From Hydractinia symbiolongicarpus (lineage: Eukaryota; Cnidaria; Hydrozoa; Anthoathecata; Hydractiniidae), in contig NC_079886.1 of the NCBI RefSeq assembly GCF_029227915.1, forward strand, positions 25,956,501 through 26,020,500: a DNA stretch of 64,000 nucleotides, in the 5' to 3' direction. Both the position numbers and the translations under genes were made by a program. The notes below the pieces were generated by a model. It made no database searches. It saw nothing but the letters and a program-made list of their open reading frames with translations, and was not told the origin of the DNA. This document shows positions 36,808 through 51,464 of this stretch, in pieces. Numbering within the stretch: position 1 is the first letter of the stretch; every line of letters starts with the position of its first letter.

Positions 36808-38959
36808 CTGAAGAAATTGAGACAGTTTCAAAAACTACATTTCATTGACTTTCTAACGGTGTCAGCCCGTTTGAGTTATAACAGTTGGGTCACATTTTCG
36901 TACCAACATGTATTTAGCGATATTTTTCTGATATTACTAGGTTGCATCGCTTTTAATAGTGAAACGATTGACTGTGGGACTTAATTGAACTGATTTTGGA
37001 CTGTGACCTTACAAATGTGATGAATGAGACAATTAGACTCCATGAAATAACATTCTTCTTAAATTGGCATGATTGCCGGAACTCAGCGGATAAACTGGGC
37101 GCTGTGGTAGCGCTTCATATAAAAATGTAGATATATAAGTCATTTTTTACTGTGGGACCAATCCTAGCCGTTATTGCACGCCAAAGAAGTTGAGACATTT
37201 TCGAAAACTACAATTCATTGATTTTCTAACGGTATCAGTCCGTTTCAGTTAGAACGCTTGGGTCACATTTTCGTACCAACATGTATTTAGCGATATTTTT
37301 CTGATATTACTAGGTTGAATCGCTTTTAACAGTGAAACAATTGACTGTGGGACTTAATTGAACTCATTTTGGACTGTGACCTTACAAATGTGATGAATGA
37401 GACAATTGGACTCCATGAGATAACATTCTTCTTAAATTGGCATGATTGCCGGAACTCAGCGATTACACTGGGCGCTGTGGTAGTTTCAAAAACTAAATTT
37501 CATTGACTTTCTAACGGTATCAGTCCGTTTCAGTTACAACAGTTGCGTCAAGTATTCGTACCAACATGTATTTAGCGATATTTTTCTGATATTACTTGGT
37601 TGCATCGCTTTTAACAGTGAAACGATTGACTGTGGGACTTAATTAAACTGATTTTGGACTGTGACCTTACAAATGTGATGAATATGACAATTGGACTCCA
37701 TGAAATAACATTCTTCTTAAATTGGCATGATTGCCGGAACTCAGCGACTACACTGCGCGCTGAGGTTAGCGCTTCATTTAAAAATGTAGATATGTAAGTC
37801 ATTTTTTACTGTGGGACCAATCCTAACCGTTATCGCACGCTGAAGAAATTGAGACAGTTTCAAAAACTATATTTCATTGACTTTCTAACGGTGTCAGCCC
37901 GTTTGAGTTATAACAGTTGGGTCACATTTTCGTACCAACATGTATTTAGCGATATTTTTCTGATATTACTAGGTTGCATCGCTTTTAATAGTGAAACGAT
38001 TGACTGTGGGACTTAATTGAACTGATTTTGGACTGTGACCTTACAAATGTGATGAATGAGACAATTGGACTCCATGAAATAACATTCTTCTTAAATTGGC
38101 ATGATTGCCGGTACTCAGCGGATAAACTGGGCGCTGTGGTAGCGCTTCATTTAAAAGTGTAGATATATTAGTCATTTTTTACTGTGGGACCAAACTTAGC
38201 CGTTATCCCACGCTGAAGAAATAGAGACAGTTTCAAAAACTTCATTTCATTGACTTTCTAACGGTATCAGTCCGTTTCTGTTACAACGGTTGCGTCACAT
38301 ATTTGTACCAACATGTATTTAGCAATATTTTTCTGATATTACTAGGTTGCATCGCTTTTAACAGTGAAATGATTGACTGTGGGATTTAATTGAACTGATT
38401 TTGGACTTTAACTTTATCAATGTGATAATTGAGACAATTGGACTCCATGATTTAACATTCTTCTTAAATTGGCATGATTGACGGAACTCATCGATTACAC
38501 TGGGCGCTGTGGTAGCGCTTCATTTAAAAATGTAGATATATAAGACATTTTTTACTGTGGGACCTATACTAGCCGTTATCGCACGCCGAAGAAGTTGAGA
38601 CATTTTCAAAACCTACATTTCATTGATTTTCTAACGGTATCAGTCCGTTTCAGTTAGAACGCTTGAGTCACATTTTCGTACCAACATGTATTTAGCGATA
38701 TTTTTCGGATATTACTAGGTTGCATCGCTTTTAACAGTGAAACAATTGAATGTGGGACTTAATTGAACTGATTTTGGACTTTAACTTTATAAATGCAATA
38801 ATTGAGAGAATTGAACTCCAAGAAATAAAATTATTCTGATTTTGACGTGATTGCTAGAACTCAGCGACTACACTGCGCGCTGAGGTTAGCGCTTCATTTA
38901 AAAATGTAGATATGTAAGTCATTTTTTACTGTGGGACCAATCCTAACCGTTATCGCACG
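36808..38959 (+). repeat. Higher-order repeat, 2152 bp, copy 2
   Basis: Tandem copy of the preceding block with the same internal 86-bp deletion at 37483. One difference is ACAATTAGACTCC near 37030. The copies part at about 38960, where CGCCGAAGAAGTTG replaces CGCTGAAGAAATTG. Confidence 0.87.
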
Positions 38960-41900
38960 CCGAAGAAGTTGAGACATTTTCAAAAACTAGATTCCATTGA
39001 TTTTCTAACGGTATCAGTCCGTTTCAGTTAGAACGCTTGGGTCACATTTTCGTACCAACATGTATTTAGCGATATTTTTCTGATATTACTTGGTTGCATC
39101 GCTTTTAACAGTGAAACAATTGACTGTGGGACTTAATTGAACTCATTTTGGACTGTGACCTGACAAATGTGATGAATGAGACAATTTTCCTCCATGAAAT
39201 AACATTCTCCTTAAATTGGCATGATTGCAGGTACTCAGCAATTACACTGGGCGCTGTGGTAGCGCTTCATTTAAAAGTGTAGATATATTAGTCATGTTTT
39301 ACTGTGGGACCAATCTTAGCCGTTATCCCACGCTGAAGAAATAGAGACAGTTTCAAAAACTTCATTTCATTGACTTTCTAACGGTATCAGTCCGTTTCTG
39401 TTACAACGGTTGCGTCACATATTCGTACCAACATGTATTTAGCGATATTTTTCTGATATTACTAGGTTGCATCGCTTTTAACAGTGAAATGATTGACTGT
39501 GGGATTTAATTGAACTGATTTTGGACTTTAACTTTATCAATGTGATAATTGAGACAATTGAACTCCATGAAATAACATTCTTCTTAAATTGGCATGATTG
39601 ACGGAACTCATCGATTACACTGGGCGCTGTGGTAGCGCTTCATTTAAAAATGTAGATATATAAGTCATTTTTTACTGTGGGACCAATCCTAGCCGTTATC
39701 GCACGCCGAAGAAGTTGAGACATTTTCGAAAACTACATTTCATTGATTTTCTGACTGTATGAGTCCGTTTCAGTTAGAACGCTTGGGTCACATTTTCGTA
39801 CCAACAAGTATTTAGCGATATTTTTCTGATATTACTAGGTTGCATCGCTTTTAACAGTGAAACAATTGACTGTGGGACTTAATTGAACTCATTTTGGACT
39901 GTGACCTAACAAATGTGATGAATGAGACAATTTGCCTCCATGTAATAACATTCTCCTTAAATTGGCATGATTGCCGGTACTCAGCAATTACACTGGGCGC
40001 TGTGGTAGCGCTTCATTTAAAAGTGTAGATATATTAGTCATTTTTTACTGTGGGACCAATCTTAGCCGTTATCCCACGCTGAAGAAATAGAGACAGTTTC
40101 AAAAACTTCATTTCATTGACTTTCTAAGGGTATCAGTCCGTTTCTGTTACAACGGTTGCGTCACATATTCGTACCAACATGTATTTAGCGATATTTTTCT
40201 GATATTACTAGGTTGCATCGCTTTTAACAGTGAAATGATTGACTGTGGGATTTAATTGAACTGATTTTGGACTTTAACTTTATCAATGTGATAATTGAGA
40301 CAATTGGACTCCATGAAATAACATTCTTCTTAAATTGGCATGATTGACGGAACTCAGCGATTACACTGGGCGCTGTGGTATCGCTTCATTTAATAATGTA
40401 GATAAATAAGTCACATTTTACTGTGGGTCCAATCCTAGCCGTTATCGCGCGCTGAAGAAATTGAGAGAGTTTCAAAAACTACATTTCATTGACTTTCTAA
40501 CGGTATCAGTCCTTTTCTGTTACAACGGTTGCGTCACATATTCGTACCAACATGTGTTTAGTGATATTTTTCTGATATTACTAGGTTGTATCGCTTTTAA
40601 CAGTGAAATGATTGACTGTGGGGCTTAATTGAACTGATTTTGGACTTTAACTTTATAAGTGTGATAATTGAGACAATTGGACTCCAAGAAATAACAATGT
40701 TCTGAATTTGAAATGATGGCTAGAACACAGCGATTACACTGGGCGCTGTGGCAGCGCTTCATTTAAAAATGCAGATATGTAAGTCATTTTTTACTGTGGG
40801 ACCAATCCTAGCCGTTATCGCACGCTGAAGAAATTGAGACAGTTTCAAAAACTACATTTCATTGACTTTCTAACGGTGTCAGCCCGTTTGAGTTATAACA
40901 GTTGGGTCACATTTTCGTACCAACATGTATTTAGCGATATTTTTTTGATATTACTAGGTTGCATCGCTTTTAACAGTGAAACGATTGACTGTGGGACTTA
41001 ATTGAACTGATTTTGGACTGTGACCTTACAAATGTGATGAATGAGACAATTGGACTCCATGAAATAACATTCTTCTTAAATTGGCATGATTGCCGGAACT
41101 CAGCGGATAAACTGGGCGCTGTGGTAGCGCTTCATTTAAAAATGTAGATATATAAGTCATTTTTTACTGTGGGACCAATCCTAGCCGTTATCGCACGCCG
41201 AAGAAGTTGAGACATTTTCGAAAACTACATTTCATTGATTTTCTGACGGTATCAGTCCGTTTCAGTTAGAACGCTTGGGTCACATTTTCGTACCAACATG
41301 CATTTAGCGATATTTTTCTGATATTACTAGGTTGCATCGCTTTTAACAGTGAAACAATTGACTGTGGGACTTAATTGAACTCATTTTGGACTGTGACCTA
41401 ACAAATGTGATGAATGAGACAATTTGCCTCCATGAAATAACATTCTCCTTAAATTGGCATGATTGCCGGTACTCAGCAATTACACTGGGCGCTGTGGTAG
41501 CGCTTCATTTAAAAGTGTAGATATATTAGTCATTTTTTACTGTGGGACCAATCTTAGCCGTTATCCCACGCTGAAGAAATAGAGACAGTTTCAAAAACTT
41601 CATTTCATTGACTTTCTAAGGGTATCAGTCCGTTTCTGTTACAACGGTTGCGTCACATATTCGTACCAACATGTATTTAGCGATATTTTTCTGATATTAC
41701 TAGGTTGCATCGCTTTTAACAGTGAAATGATTGACTGTGGGATTTAATTGAACTGATTTTGGACTTTAACTTTATCAATGTGATAATTGAGACAATTGGA
41801 CTCCATGAAATAACATTCTTCTTAAATTGGCATGATTGACGGAACTCAGCGATTACACTGGGCGCTGTGGTATCGCTTCATTTAATAATGTAGATAAATA

Positions 41901-44545
41901 AGTCACATTTTACTGTGGGTCCAATCCTAGCCGTTATCGCGCGCTGAAGAAATTGAGAGAGTTTCAAAAACTACATTTCATTGACTTTCTAACGGTATCA
42001 GTCCTTTTCTGTTACAACGGTTGCGTCACATATTCGTACCAACATGTGTTTAGTGATATTTTTCTGATATTACTAGGTTGTATCGCTTTTAACAGTGAAA
42101 TGATTGACTGTGGGGCTTAATTGAACTGATTTTGGACTTTAACTTTATAAGTGTGATAATTGAGACAATCGGACTCCAAGAAATAACAATGTTCTGAATT
42201 TGAAATGATTGCTAGAACACAGCGATTACACTGGGCGCTGTGGCAGCGCTTCATTTAAAAATGCAGATATGTAAGTCATTTTTTACTGTGGGACCAATCC
42301 TAGCCGTTATCGCACGCTGAAGAAATTGAGACAGTTTCAAAAACTACATTTCATTGACTTTCTAACGGTGTCAGCCCGTTTGAGTTATAACAGTTGGGTC
42401 ACATTTTCGTACCAACATGTATTTAGCGATATTTTTCTGATATTACTAGGTTGCATCGCTTTTAACAGTGAAACGATTGACTGTGGGACTTAATTGAACT
42501 GATTTTGGACTGTGACCTTACAAATGTGATGAATGAGACAATTGGACTCCATGAAATAACATTCTTCTTAAATTGGCATGATTGCCGGAACTCAGCGGAT
42601 AAACTGGGCGCTGTGGTAGCGCTTCATTTAAAAATGTAGATATATAAGTCATTTTTTACTGTGGGACCAATCCTAGCCGTTATCGCACGCCGAAGAAGTT
42701 GAGACATTTTCGAAAACTACATTTCATTGATTTTCTGACGGTATCAGTCCGTTTCAGTTAGAACGCTTGGGTCACATATTCGTACCAACATGTGTTTAGT
42801 GATATTTTTCTGATATTACTAGGTTGCATCGCTTTTAACAGTGAAACGATTGACTGTGGGACTTAATTGAACTGATTTTGGACTGTGACCTTACAAATGT
42901 GATGAATGAGACAATTGGACTCCATGAAATAACATTCTTCTTAAATTGGCATGATTGCCGGAACTCAGCGGATAAACTGGGCGCTGTGGTAGCGCTTCAT
43001 TTAAAAATGTAGATATATAAGTCATTTTTTACTGTGGGACCAATCCTAGCCGTTATCGCACGCCGAAGAAGTTGAGACATTTTCGAAAACTACATTTCAT
43101 TGATTTTCTGACGGTATCAGTCCGTTTCAGTTAGAACGCTTGGGTCACATTTTCGTACCAACATGTATTTAGCGATATTTTTCTGATATTACTAGGTTGC
43201 ATCGCTTTTAACAGTGAAACAATTGACTGTGGGACTTAATTGAACTCATTTTGGACTGTGACCTAACAAATGTGATGAATGAGACAATTTGCCTCCATGA
43301 AATAACATTCTCCTTAAATTGGCATGATTGCCGGTACTCAGCAATTACACTGGGCGCTGTGGTAGCGCTTCATTTAAAAGTGTAGATATATTAGTCATTT
43401 TTTACTGTGGGACCAATCTTAGCCGTTATCCCACGCTGAAGAAATAGAGACAGTTTCAAAAACTTCATTTCATTGACTTTCTAAGGGTATCAGTCCGTTT
43501 CTGTTACAACGGTTGCGTCACATATTCGTACCAACATGTATTTAGCGATATTTTTCTGATATTACTAGGTTGCATCGCTTTTAACAGTGAAATGATTGAC
43601 TGTGGGATTTAATTGAACTGATTTTGGACTTTAACTTTATCAATGTGATAATTGAGACAATTGGACTCCATGAAATAATATTCTTCTTAAATTGGCATGA
43701 TTGACGGAACTCAGCGATTACACTGGGCGCTGTGGTATCGCTTCATTTAATAATGTAGATAAATAAGTCACATTTTACTGTGGGTCCAATCCTAGCCGTT
43801 ATCGCGCGCTGAAGAAATTGAGAGAGTTTCAAAAACTACATTTCATTGACTTTCTAACGGTATCAGTCCTTTTCTGTTACAACGGTTGCGTCACATATTC
43901 GTACCAACATGTGTTTAGTGATATTTTTCTGATATTACTAGGTTGTATCGCTTTTAACAGTGAAATGATTGACTGTGGGGCTTAATTGAACTGATTTTGG
44001 ACTTTAACTTTATAAGTGTGATAATTGAGACAATTGGACTCCAAGAAATAACAATGTTCTGAATTTGAAATGATTGCTAGAACACAGCGATTACACTGGG
44101 CGCTGTGGCAGCGCTTCATTTAAAAATGCAGATATGTAAGTCATTTTTTACTGTGGGACCAATCCTAGCCGTTATCGCACGCTGAAGAAATTGAGACAGT
44201 TTCAAAAACTACATTTCATTGATTTTCTGACGGTATCAGTCCGTTTCAGTTAGAACGCTTGGGTCACATTTTCGTACCAACATGTATTTAGCGATATTTT
44301 TCTGATATTACTAGGTTGCATCGCTTTTAACAGTGAAACAATTGACTGTGGGACTTAATTGAACTCATTTTGGACTGTGACCTAACAAATGTGATGAATG
44401 AGACAATTTGCCTCCATGAAATAACATTCTCCTTAAATTGGCATGATTGCCGGTACTCAGCAATTACACTGGGCGCTGTGGTAGCGCTTCATTTAAAAGT
44501 GTAGATATATTAGTCATTTTTTACTGTGGGACCAATCTTAGCCGT
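38960..44545 (+). repeat. Four-monomer higher-order repeat array (1492 bp), with a five-monomer variant
   Basis: Four monomer types recur in order. Type 1 has TATCGCTTCATTTAATAATG. Type 2 has TTTATAAGTGTGATAATTG and GGCAGCGCTTC. Type 3 has GCGGATAAACTGGGCGC. Type 4 has ACAATTTGCCTCCATG and AAAAGTGTAGATATATTAG. The type 1 marker lies at 40381, 41873 and 43738, spaced 1492 then 1865 bp. The type 4 marker at 39929, 41421 and 43286 gives the same numbers. The longer interval contains one extra type 3 monomer near 42.8-43.1 kb. Confidence 0.87.
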
Positions 44546-44635
44546 TATCCCAGTAGTTGGGTCACATTTTCGTACCAACATGTATTTAGCGATATTTTTC
44601 TGATATTACTAGGTTGCATCGCTTTTAACTGATTT
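44546..44635 (+). repeat. Satellite monomer with two internal deletions
   Basis: GCCGTTATCCCA joins GTAGTTGGGTCAC near 44552 (about 75 bp net loss, with a few filler bases). CGCTTTTAAC joins TGATTTTGGAC near 44629 (33 bp lost, AAC shared at the junction). Together these account for the 108-bp shortfall between type 1 markers at 43738 and 46614 relative to eight monomers. The deletions create a 61-codon frame at 44447-44632 that is not a gene. Confidence 0.82.
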
Positions 44636-47600
44636 TGGACTGTGACCTTACAAATGTGATGAATGAGACAATTGGACTCCATGAAATAACATTCTTCTTA
44701 AATTGGCATGATTGCCGGAACTCAGCGGATAAACTGGGCGCTGTGGTAGCGCTTCATTTAAAAATGTAGATATATAAGTCATTTTTTACTGTGGGACCAA
44801 TCCTAGCCGTTATCGCACGCCGAAGAAGTTGAGACATTTTCGAAAACTACATTTCATTGATTTTCTGACGGTATCAGTCCGTTTCAGTTAGAACGCTTGG
44901 GTCACATTTTCGTACCAACATGTATTTAGCGATATTTTTCTGATATTACTAGGTTGCATCGCTTTTAACAGTGAAACAAATGACTGTGGGACTTAATTGA
45001 ACTCATTTTGGACTGTGACCTAACAAATGTGATGAATGAGACAATTTGCCTCCATGAAATAACATTCTCCTTAAATTGGCATTATTGCCGGTACTCAGCA
45101 ATTACACTGGGCGCTGTGGTAGCGCTTCATTTAAAAGTGTAGATATATTAGTCATTTTTTACTGTGGGACCAATCTTAGCCGTTATCCCACGCTGAAGAA
45201 ATAGAGACAGTTTCAAAAACTACATTTCATTGACTTTCTAACGGTGTCAGCCCGTTTGAGTTATAACAGTTGGGTCACAATTTCGTACCAACATGTATTT
45301 AGCGATAATTTTCTGATATTACTAGGTTGCATCGCTTTTAACAGTGAAACGATTGACTGTGGGACTTAATTGAACTGATTTTGGACTGTGACCTTACAAA
45401 TGTGATGAATGAGACAATTGGACTCCATGAAATAACATTCTTCTTAAATTGGCATGATTGCCGGAACTCAGCGGATAAACTGGGCGCTGTGGTAGCGCTT
45501 CATTTAAAAATGTAGATATATAAGTCATTTTTTACTGTGGGACCAATCCTAGCCGTTATCGCACGCCGAAGAAGTTGAGACATTTTCGAAAACTACATTT
45601 CATTGATTTTCTGACGGTATCAGTCCGTTTCAGTTAGAACGCTTGGGTCACATTTTCGTACCAACATGTATTTAGCGATATTTTTCTGATATTAATAGGT
45701 TGCATCGCTTTTAACAGTGAAACAATTGACTGTGGGACTTAATTGAACTCATTTTGGACTGTGACCTAACAAATGTGATGAATGAGACAATTTGCCTCCA
45801 TGAAATAACATTCTCCTTAAATTGGCATGATTGCCGGTACTCAGCAATTACACTGGGCGCTGTGGTAGCGCTTCCTTTAAAAGTGTAGATATATTAGTCA
45901 TTTTTTACTGTGGGACCAATCTTAGCCGTTATCCCACGCTGAAGAAATAGAGACAGTTTCAAAAACTACATTTCATTGACTTTCTAACGGTGTCAGCCCG
46001 TTTGAGTTATAACAGTTGGGTCACATTTTCGTACCAACATGTATTTAGCGATATTTTTCTGATATTACTAGGTTGCATCGCTTTTAACAGTGAAACGATT
46101 GACTGTGGGACTTAATTGAACTGATTTTGGACTGTGACCTAACAAATGTGATGAATGAGACAATTTGCCTCCATGAAATAACATTCTCCTTAAATTGGCA
46201 TGATTGCCGGTACTCAGCAATTACACTGGGCGCTGTGGTAGCGCTTCATTTAAAAGTGTAGATATATTAGTCATTTTTTACTGTGGGACCAATCTTAGCC
46301 GTTATCCCACGCTGAAGAAATAGAGACAGTTTCAAAAACTACATTTCATTGACTTTCTAACGGTGTCAGCCCGTTTGAGTTATAACAGTTGGGTCACATT
46401 TTCGTACCAACATGTATTTAGCGATATTTTTCTGATATTACTAGGTTGCATCGCTTTTAACAGTGAAATGATTGACTGTGGGATTTAATTGAACTGATTT
46501 TGGACTTTAACTTTATCAATGTGATAATTGAGACAATTGGACTCCATGAAATAACATTCTTCTTAAATTGGCATGATTGACGGAACTCAGCGATTACACT
46601 GGGCGCTGTGGTATCGCTTCATTTAATAATGTAGATAAATAAGTCACATTTTACTGTGGGTCCAATCCTAGCCGTTATCGCGCGCTGAAGAAATTGAGAG
46701 AGTTTCAAAAACTACATTTCATTGACTTTCTAACGGTATCAGTCCTTTTCTGTTACAACGGTTGCGTCACATATTCGTACCAACATGTGTTTAGTGATAT
46801 TTTTCTGATATTACTAGGTTGTATCGCTTTTAACAGTGAAATGATTGACTGTGGGGCTTAATTGAACTGATTTTGGACTTTAACTTTATAAGTGTGATAA
46901 TTGAGACAATTGGACTCCAAGAAATAACAATGTTCTGAATTTGAAATGATTGCTAGAACACAGCGATTACACTGGGCGCTGTGGCAGCGCTTCATTTAAA
47001 AATGCAGATATGTAAGTCATTTTTTACTGTGGGACCAATCTTAGCCGTTATCCCACGCTGAAGAAATAGAGACAGTTTCAAAAACTACATTTCATTGACT
47101 TTCTAACGGTGTCAGCCCGTTTGAGTTATAACAGTTGGGTCACATTTTCGTACCAACATGTATTTAGCGATATTTTTCTGATATTACTAGGTTGCATCGC
47201 TTTTAACAGTGAAACGATTGACTGTGGGACTTAATTGAACTGATTTTGGACTGTGACCTTACAAATGTGATGAATGAGACAATTGGACTCCATGAAATAA
47301 CATTCTTCTTAAATTGGCATGATTGCCGGAACTCAGCGGATAAACTGGGCGCTGTGGTAGCGCTTCATTTAAAAATGTAGATATATAAGTCATTTTTTAC
47401 TGTGGGACCAATCCTAGCCGTTATCGCACGCCGAAGAAGTTGAGACATTTTCGAAAACTACATTTCATTGATTTTCTGACGGTATCAGTCCGTTTCAAAT
47501 AGAACGCTTGGGTCACATTTTCGTACCAACATGTATTTAGCGATATTTTTCTGATATTACTAGGTTGCATCGCTTTTAACAGTGAAACAATTGACTGTGG

Positions 47601-50600
47601 GACTTAATTGAAGTCATTTTGGACTGTGACCTAACAAATGTGATGAATGAGACAATTTGCCTCCATGAAATAACATTCTTCTTAAATTGGCATGATTGCC
47701 GGTACTCAGCAATTACACTGGGCGCTGTGGTAGCGCTTCATTTCAAAGTGTAGATATATTAGTCATTTTTTACTGTGGGACCAATCTTAGCCGTTATCCC
47801 ACGCTGAAGAAATAGAGACAGTTTCAAAAACTACATTTCATTGACTTTCTAACGGTGTCAGCCCGTTTGAGTTATAACAGTTGGGTCACATTTTCGTACC
47901 AACATGTATTTAGCGATATTTTTCTGATATTACTAGGTTGCATCGCTTTTAACAGTGAAACGATTGACTGTGGGACTTAATTGAACTGATTTTGGACTGT
48001 GACCTTACAAATGTGATGAATGAGACAATTGGACTCCATGAAATAACATTCTTCTTAAATTGGCATGATTGCCGGAACTCAGCGGATAAACTGGGCGCTG
48101 TGGTAGCGCTTCATTTAAAAATGTAGATATATAAGTCATTTTTTACTGTGGGACCAATCCTAGCCGTTATCGCACGCCGAAGAAGTTGAGACATTTTCAA
48201 AAACTACATTTCATTGATTTTCTGACGGTATCAGTCCGTTTCAGTTAGAACGCTTGGGTCACATTTTCGTACCAACATGTATTTAGCGATATTTTTCTGA
48301 TATTACTAGGTTGCATCGCTTTTAACAGTGAAACAATTGACTGTGGGACTTAATTGAACTCATTTTGGACTGTGACCTAACAAATGTGATGAATGAGACA
48401 ATTTGCCTCCATGAAATAACATTCTCCTTAAATTGGCATGATTGCCGGTACTCAGCATTTACACTGGGCGCTGTGGTAGCGCTTCATTTAAAAGTGTAGA
48501 TATATTAGTCATTTTTTACTGTGGGACCAATCTTAGCCGTTATCCCACGCTGAAGAAATAGAGACAGTTTCAAAAACTACATTTCATTGACTTTCTAACG
48601 GTGTCAGCCCGTTTGAGTTATAACAGTTGGGTCACATTTTCGTACCAACATGTATTTAGCGATATTTTTCTGATATTACTAGGTTGCATCGCTTTTAACA
48701 GTGAAATGATTGACTGTGGGATTTAAATGAACTGATTTTGGACTTTAACTTTATCAATGTGATAATTGAGACAATTGGACTCCATGAAATAACATTCTTC
48801 TTAAATTGGCATGATTGACGGAACTCAGCGATTACACTGGGCGCTGTGGTATCGCTTCATTTAATAATGTAGATAAATAAGTCACATTTTACTGTGGGTC
48901 CAATCCTAGCCGTTATCGCGCGCTGAAGAAATTGAGACAGTTTCAAAAACTACATTTCATTGACTTTCTAACGGTATCAGTCATTTTCTGTTACAACGGT
49001 TGCGTCACATATTCGTACCAACATGTGTTTAGTGATATTTTTCTGATATTACTAGGTTGTATCGCTTTTAACAGTGAAATGATTGACTGTGGGGCTTAAT
49101 TGAACTGATTTCGGACTTTAACTTTATAAGTGTGATAATTGAGACAATTGAACTCCAAGAAATAAAATTATTCTGAATTTGACGTGATTGCTAGAACTCA
49201 GCGACTACACTGCGCGCTGAGGTTAGCGCTTCATTTAATAATGTAGATATGTAAGTCATTTTTTTACTGTGGGACCAATCCTAACCGTTATCGCACGCTG
49301 ATGAAATTGAGACAGTTTCAAAAACTATATTTCATTGACTTTCTAACGGTGTCAGCCCGTTTGAGTTATAACAGTTGGGTCACATTTTCGTACCAACATG
49401 TAATTAGCGATATTTTTCTGATATTACTAGGTTGCATCGCTTTTAACAGTGAAACGATTGACTGTGGGACTTAATTGAACTGATTTTGGACTGTGACCTT
49501 ACAAATGTGATGAATGAGACAATTGGACTCCATGAAATAACATTCTTCTTAAATTGGCATGATTGCCGGAACTCAGCGGATAAACTGGGCGCTGTGGTAG
49601 CGCTTCATTTAAAAATGTAGATATATAAGTCGTTTTTTACTGTGGGACCAATCCTAGCCGCTATCGCACGCCGAGGAAGTTGAGACATTTCGAAAACTAC
49701 ATTTCATTGACTTTCTAACGGTATCAGTACGTTTAAGTTACAACGCTTGGGTCACATTTTCGTACCAACATGTATTTAGCGATATTTTTCTGATATTACT
49801 AGGTTGCATCGCTTTTAACAGTGAAATGATTGACTGTTGGATTTAATTGAACTGATTTTGGACTTTAACTTTATCAATTTGATAATTGAGACAATTGGAC
49901 TCCATGAAATAACATTCTTCTTAAATTGGCATGATTGACGGAACTCATCGATTACACTGTGCGCTGTGGTAGCGCTTCATTTAAAAATGTAGATCTATAA
50001 GACATTTTTTACTGTGGGACCTATCCTAGCCGTTATCGCACGCCGAAGAAGTTGAGACATTTTCGAAACCTACATTTCATTGATTTTCTAACGGTATCAG
50101 TCCGTTTCTGTTACAACGGTTGCGTCACATATTCGTACCAACATGTATTTAGCGATATTTTTCAGATATTACTAGGTTGCATTGCTTTTAACAGTGAAAT
50201 GATTGACTGTGGGATTTAATTGAACTGATTTTGGACTTTAACTTTATCAATGTGATAATTGAGACAATTGGACTCCATGAAATAACATTCTTCTTAAATT
50301 GGCATGATTGACGGAACTCAGCGTTTACACTGGGCGCTGTGGTATCGCTTCATTTAATAATGTAGATAAATAAGTCACATTTTACTGTGGGTCCAATCCT
50401 AGCCGTTATCGCGCGCTGAAGAAATTGAGACAATTTCAAAAACTACATTTCATTGACTTTCTAACGGTATCAGTCCTTTTCTGTTACAACGGTTGCGTCA
50501 CATATTCCTACCAACATGTGTTTAGTGATATTTTTCTGATATTACTAGGTTGTATCGCTTTTAACAGTGAAATGATTGACAGTGGGGCTTAATTGAACTG

Positions 50601-51463
50601 ATTTTGGACTTTAACTTTATAAGTGTGGTAATTGAGACAATTGGACTCCAAGAAATAACAATGTTCTGAATTTGAAATGATTGCTAGAACACAGCGATTA
50701 CACTGGGCGCTGTGGCAGCGCTTCATTTAAAAATGCAGATATGTAAGTCATTTTTTACTGTGGGACCAATCCTAGCCGTTATCGCACGCTGAAGAAAGTG
50801 AGACAGTTTCAAAAACTACATTTCATTGACTTTCTAACGGTGTCAGGCCGTTTGAGTTATAACAGTTGGGTCACATTTTCGTACCAACATGTATTTAGCG
50901 ATATTTTTCTGATATTACTAGGTTGCATCGCTTTTAACAGTGAAACGATTGACTGTGGGACTTAATTGAACTGATTTTGGACTGTGACCTTACAAATGTG
51001 ATGAATGAGACAATTGGACTCCATGAAATAACATTATTTTTAAATTGGCATGATTGCCGGAACTCAGTGATTACACTGGGCGCTGTGGTAGCGCTTCATT
51101 TAAAAATGTAGATATATAAGACATTTTTTACTGTGGGACCTATCCTAGCCGTTATCGCACGCCGAAGAAGTTGAGACATTTTCGAAACCCACATTTCATT
51201 GACTTTCTAACGGTATCAGTCCGTTTCTGTTACAACGGTTGCGTCACATATTCGTACCAACATGTATTTAGCGATATTTTTCTGATATTACTAGGTTGCA
51301 TCGCTTTTAACAGTGAAATGATTGACTGTGGGATTTAAATGAACTGATTTTGGACTTTAAATTTATCAATGTGATAATTGAGACAATTGAACTCCATGAA
51401 ATAACATTCTTCTTAAATTGGCATGATTGACGGAACTCAGCGATTACACTGGGCGCTGTGGTA
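44636..51463 (+). repeat. Satellite array, reshuffled four-type higher-order repeats
   Basis: About eighteen monomers made of the same four types. Order is less regular: pairs of types 3 and 4 repeat several times between 44.7 and 48.6 kb, and type 1 markers fall at 46614, 48852, 50345 and 51464 (spacings 2238, 1493 and 1119 bp). A CGAAACC variant monomer with a CTATAAGACATTTTTTACTG segment enters near 50.0 kb and is frequent afterwards. No gene. Confidence 0.87.
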
Positions 51464-51464
51464 T

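Noticed and set aside
4714-44632. Recurrent open frames of 61-94 codons on both strands as a family of small genes
   Set aside because: They lie at fixed positions within the satellite monomer, those checked open with TTG or GTG, they have no common ATG and are disrupted in many copies. They track repeat identity, not coding constraint.
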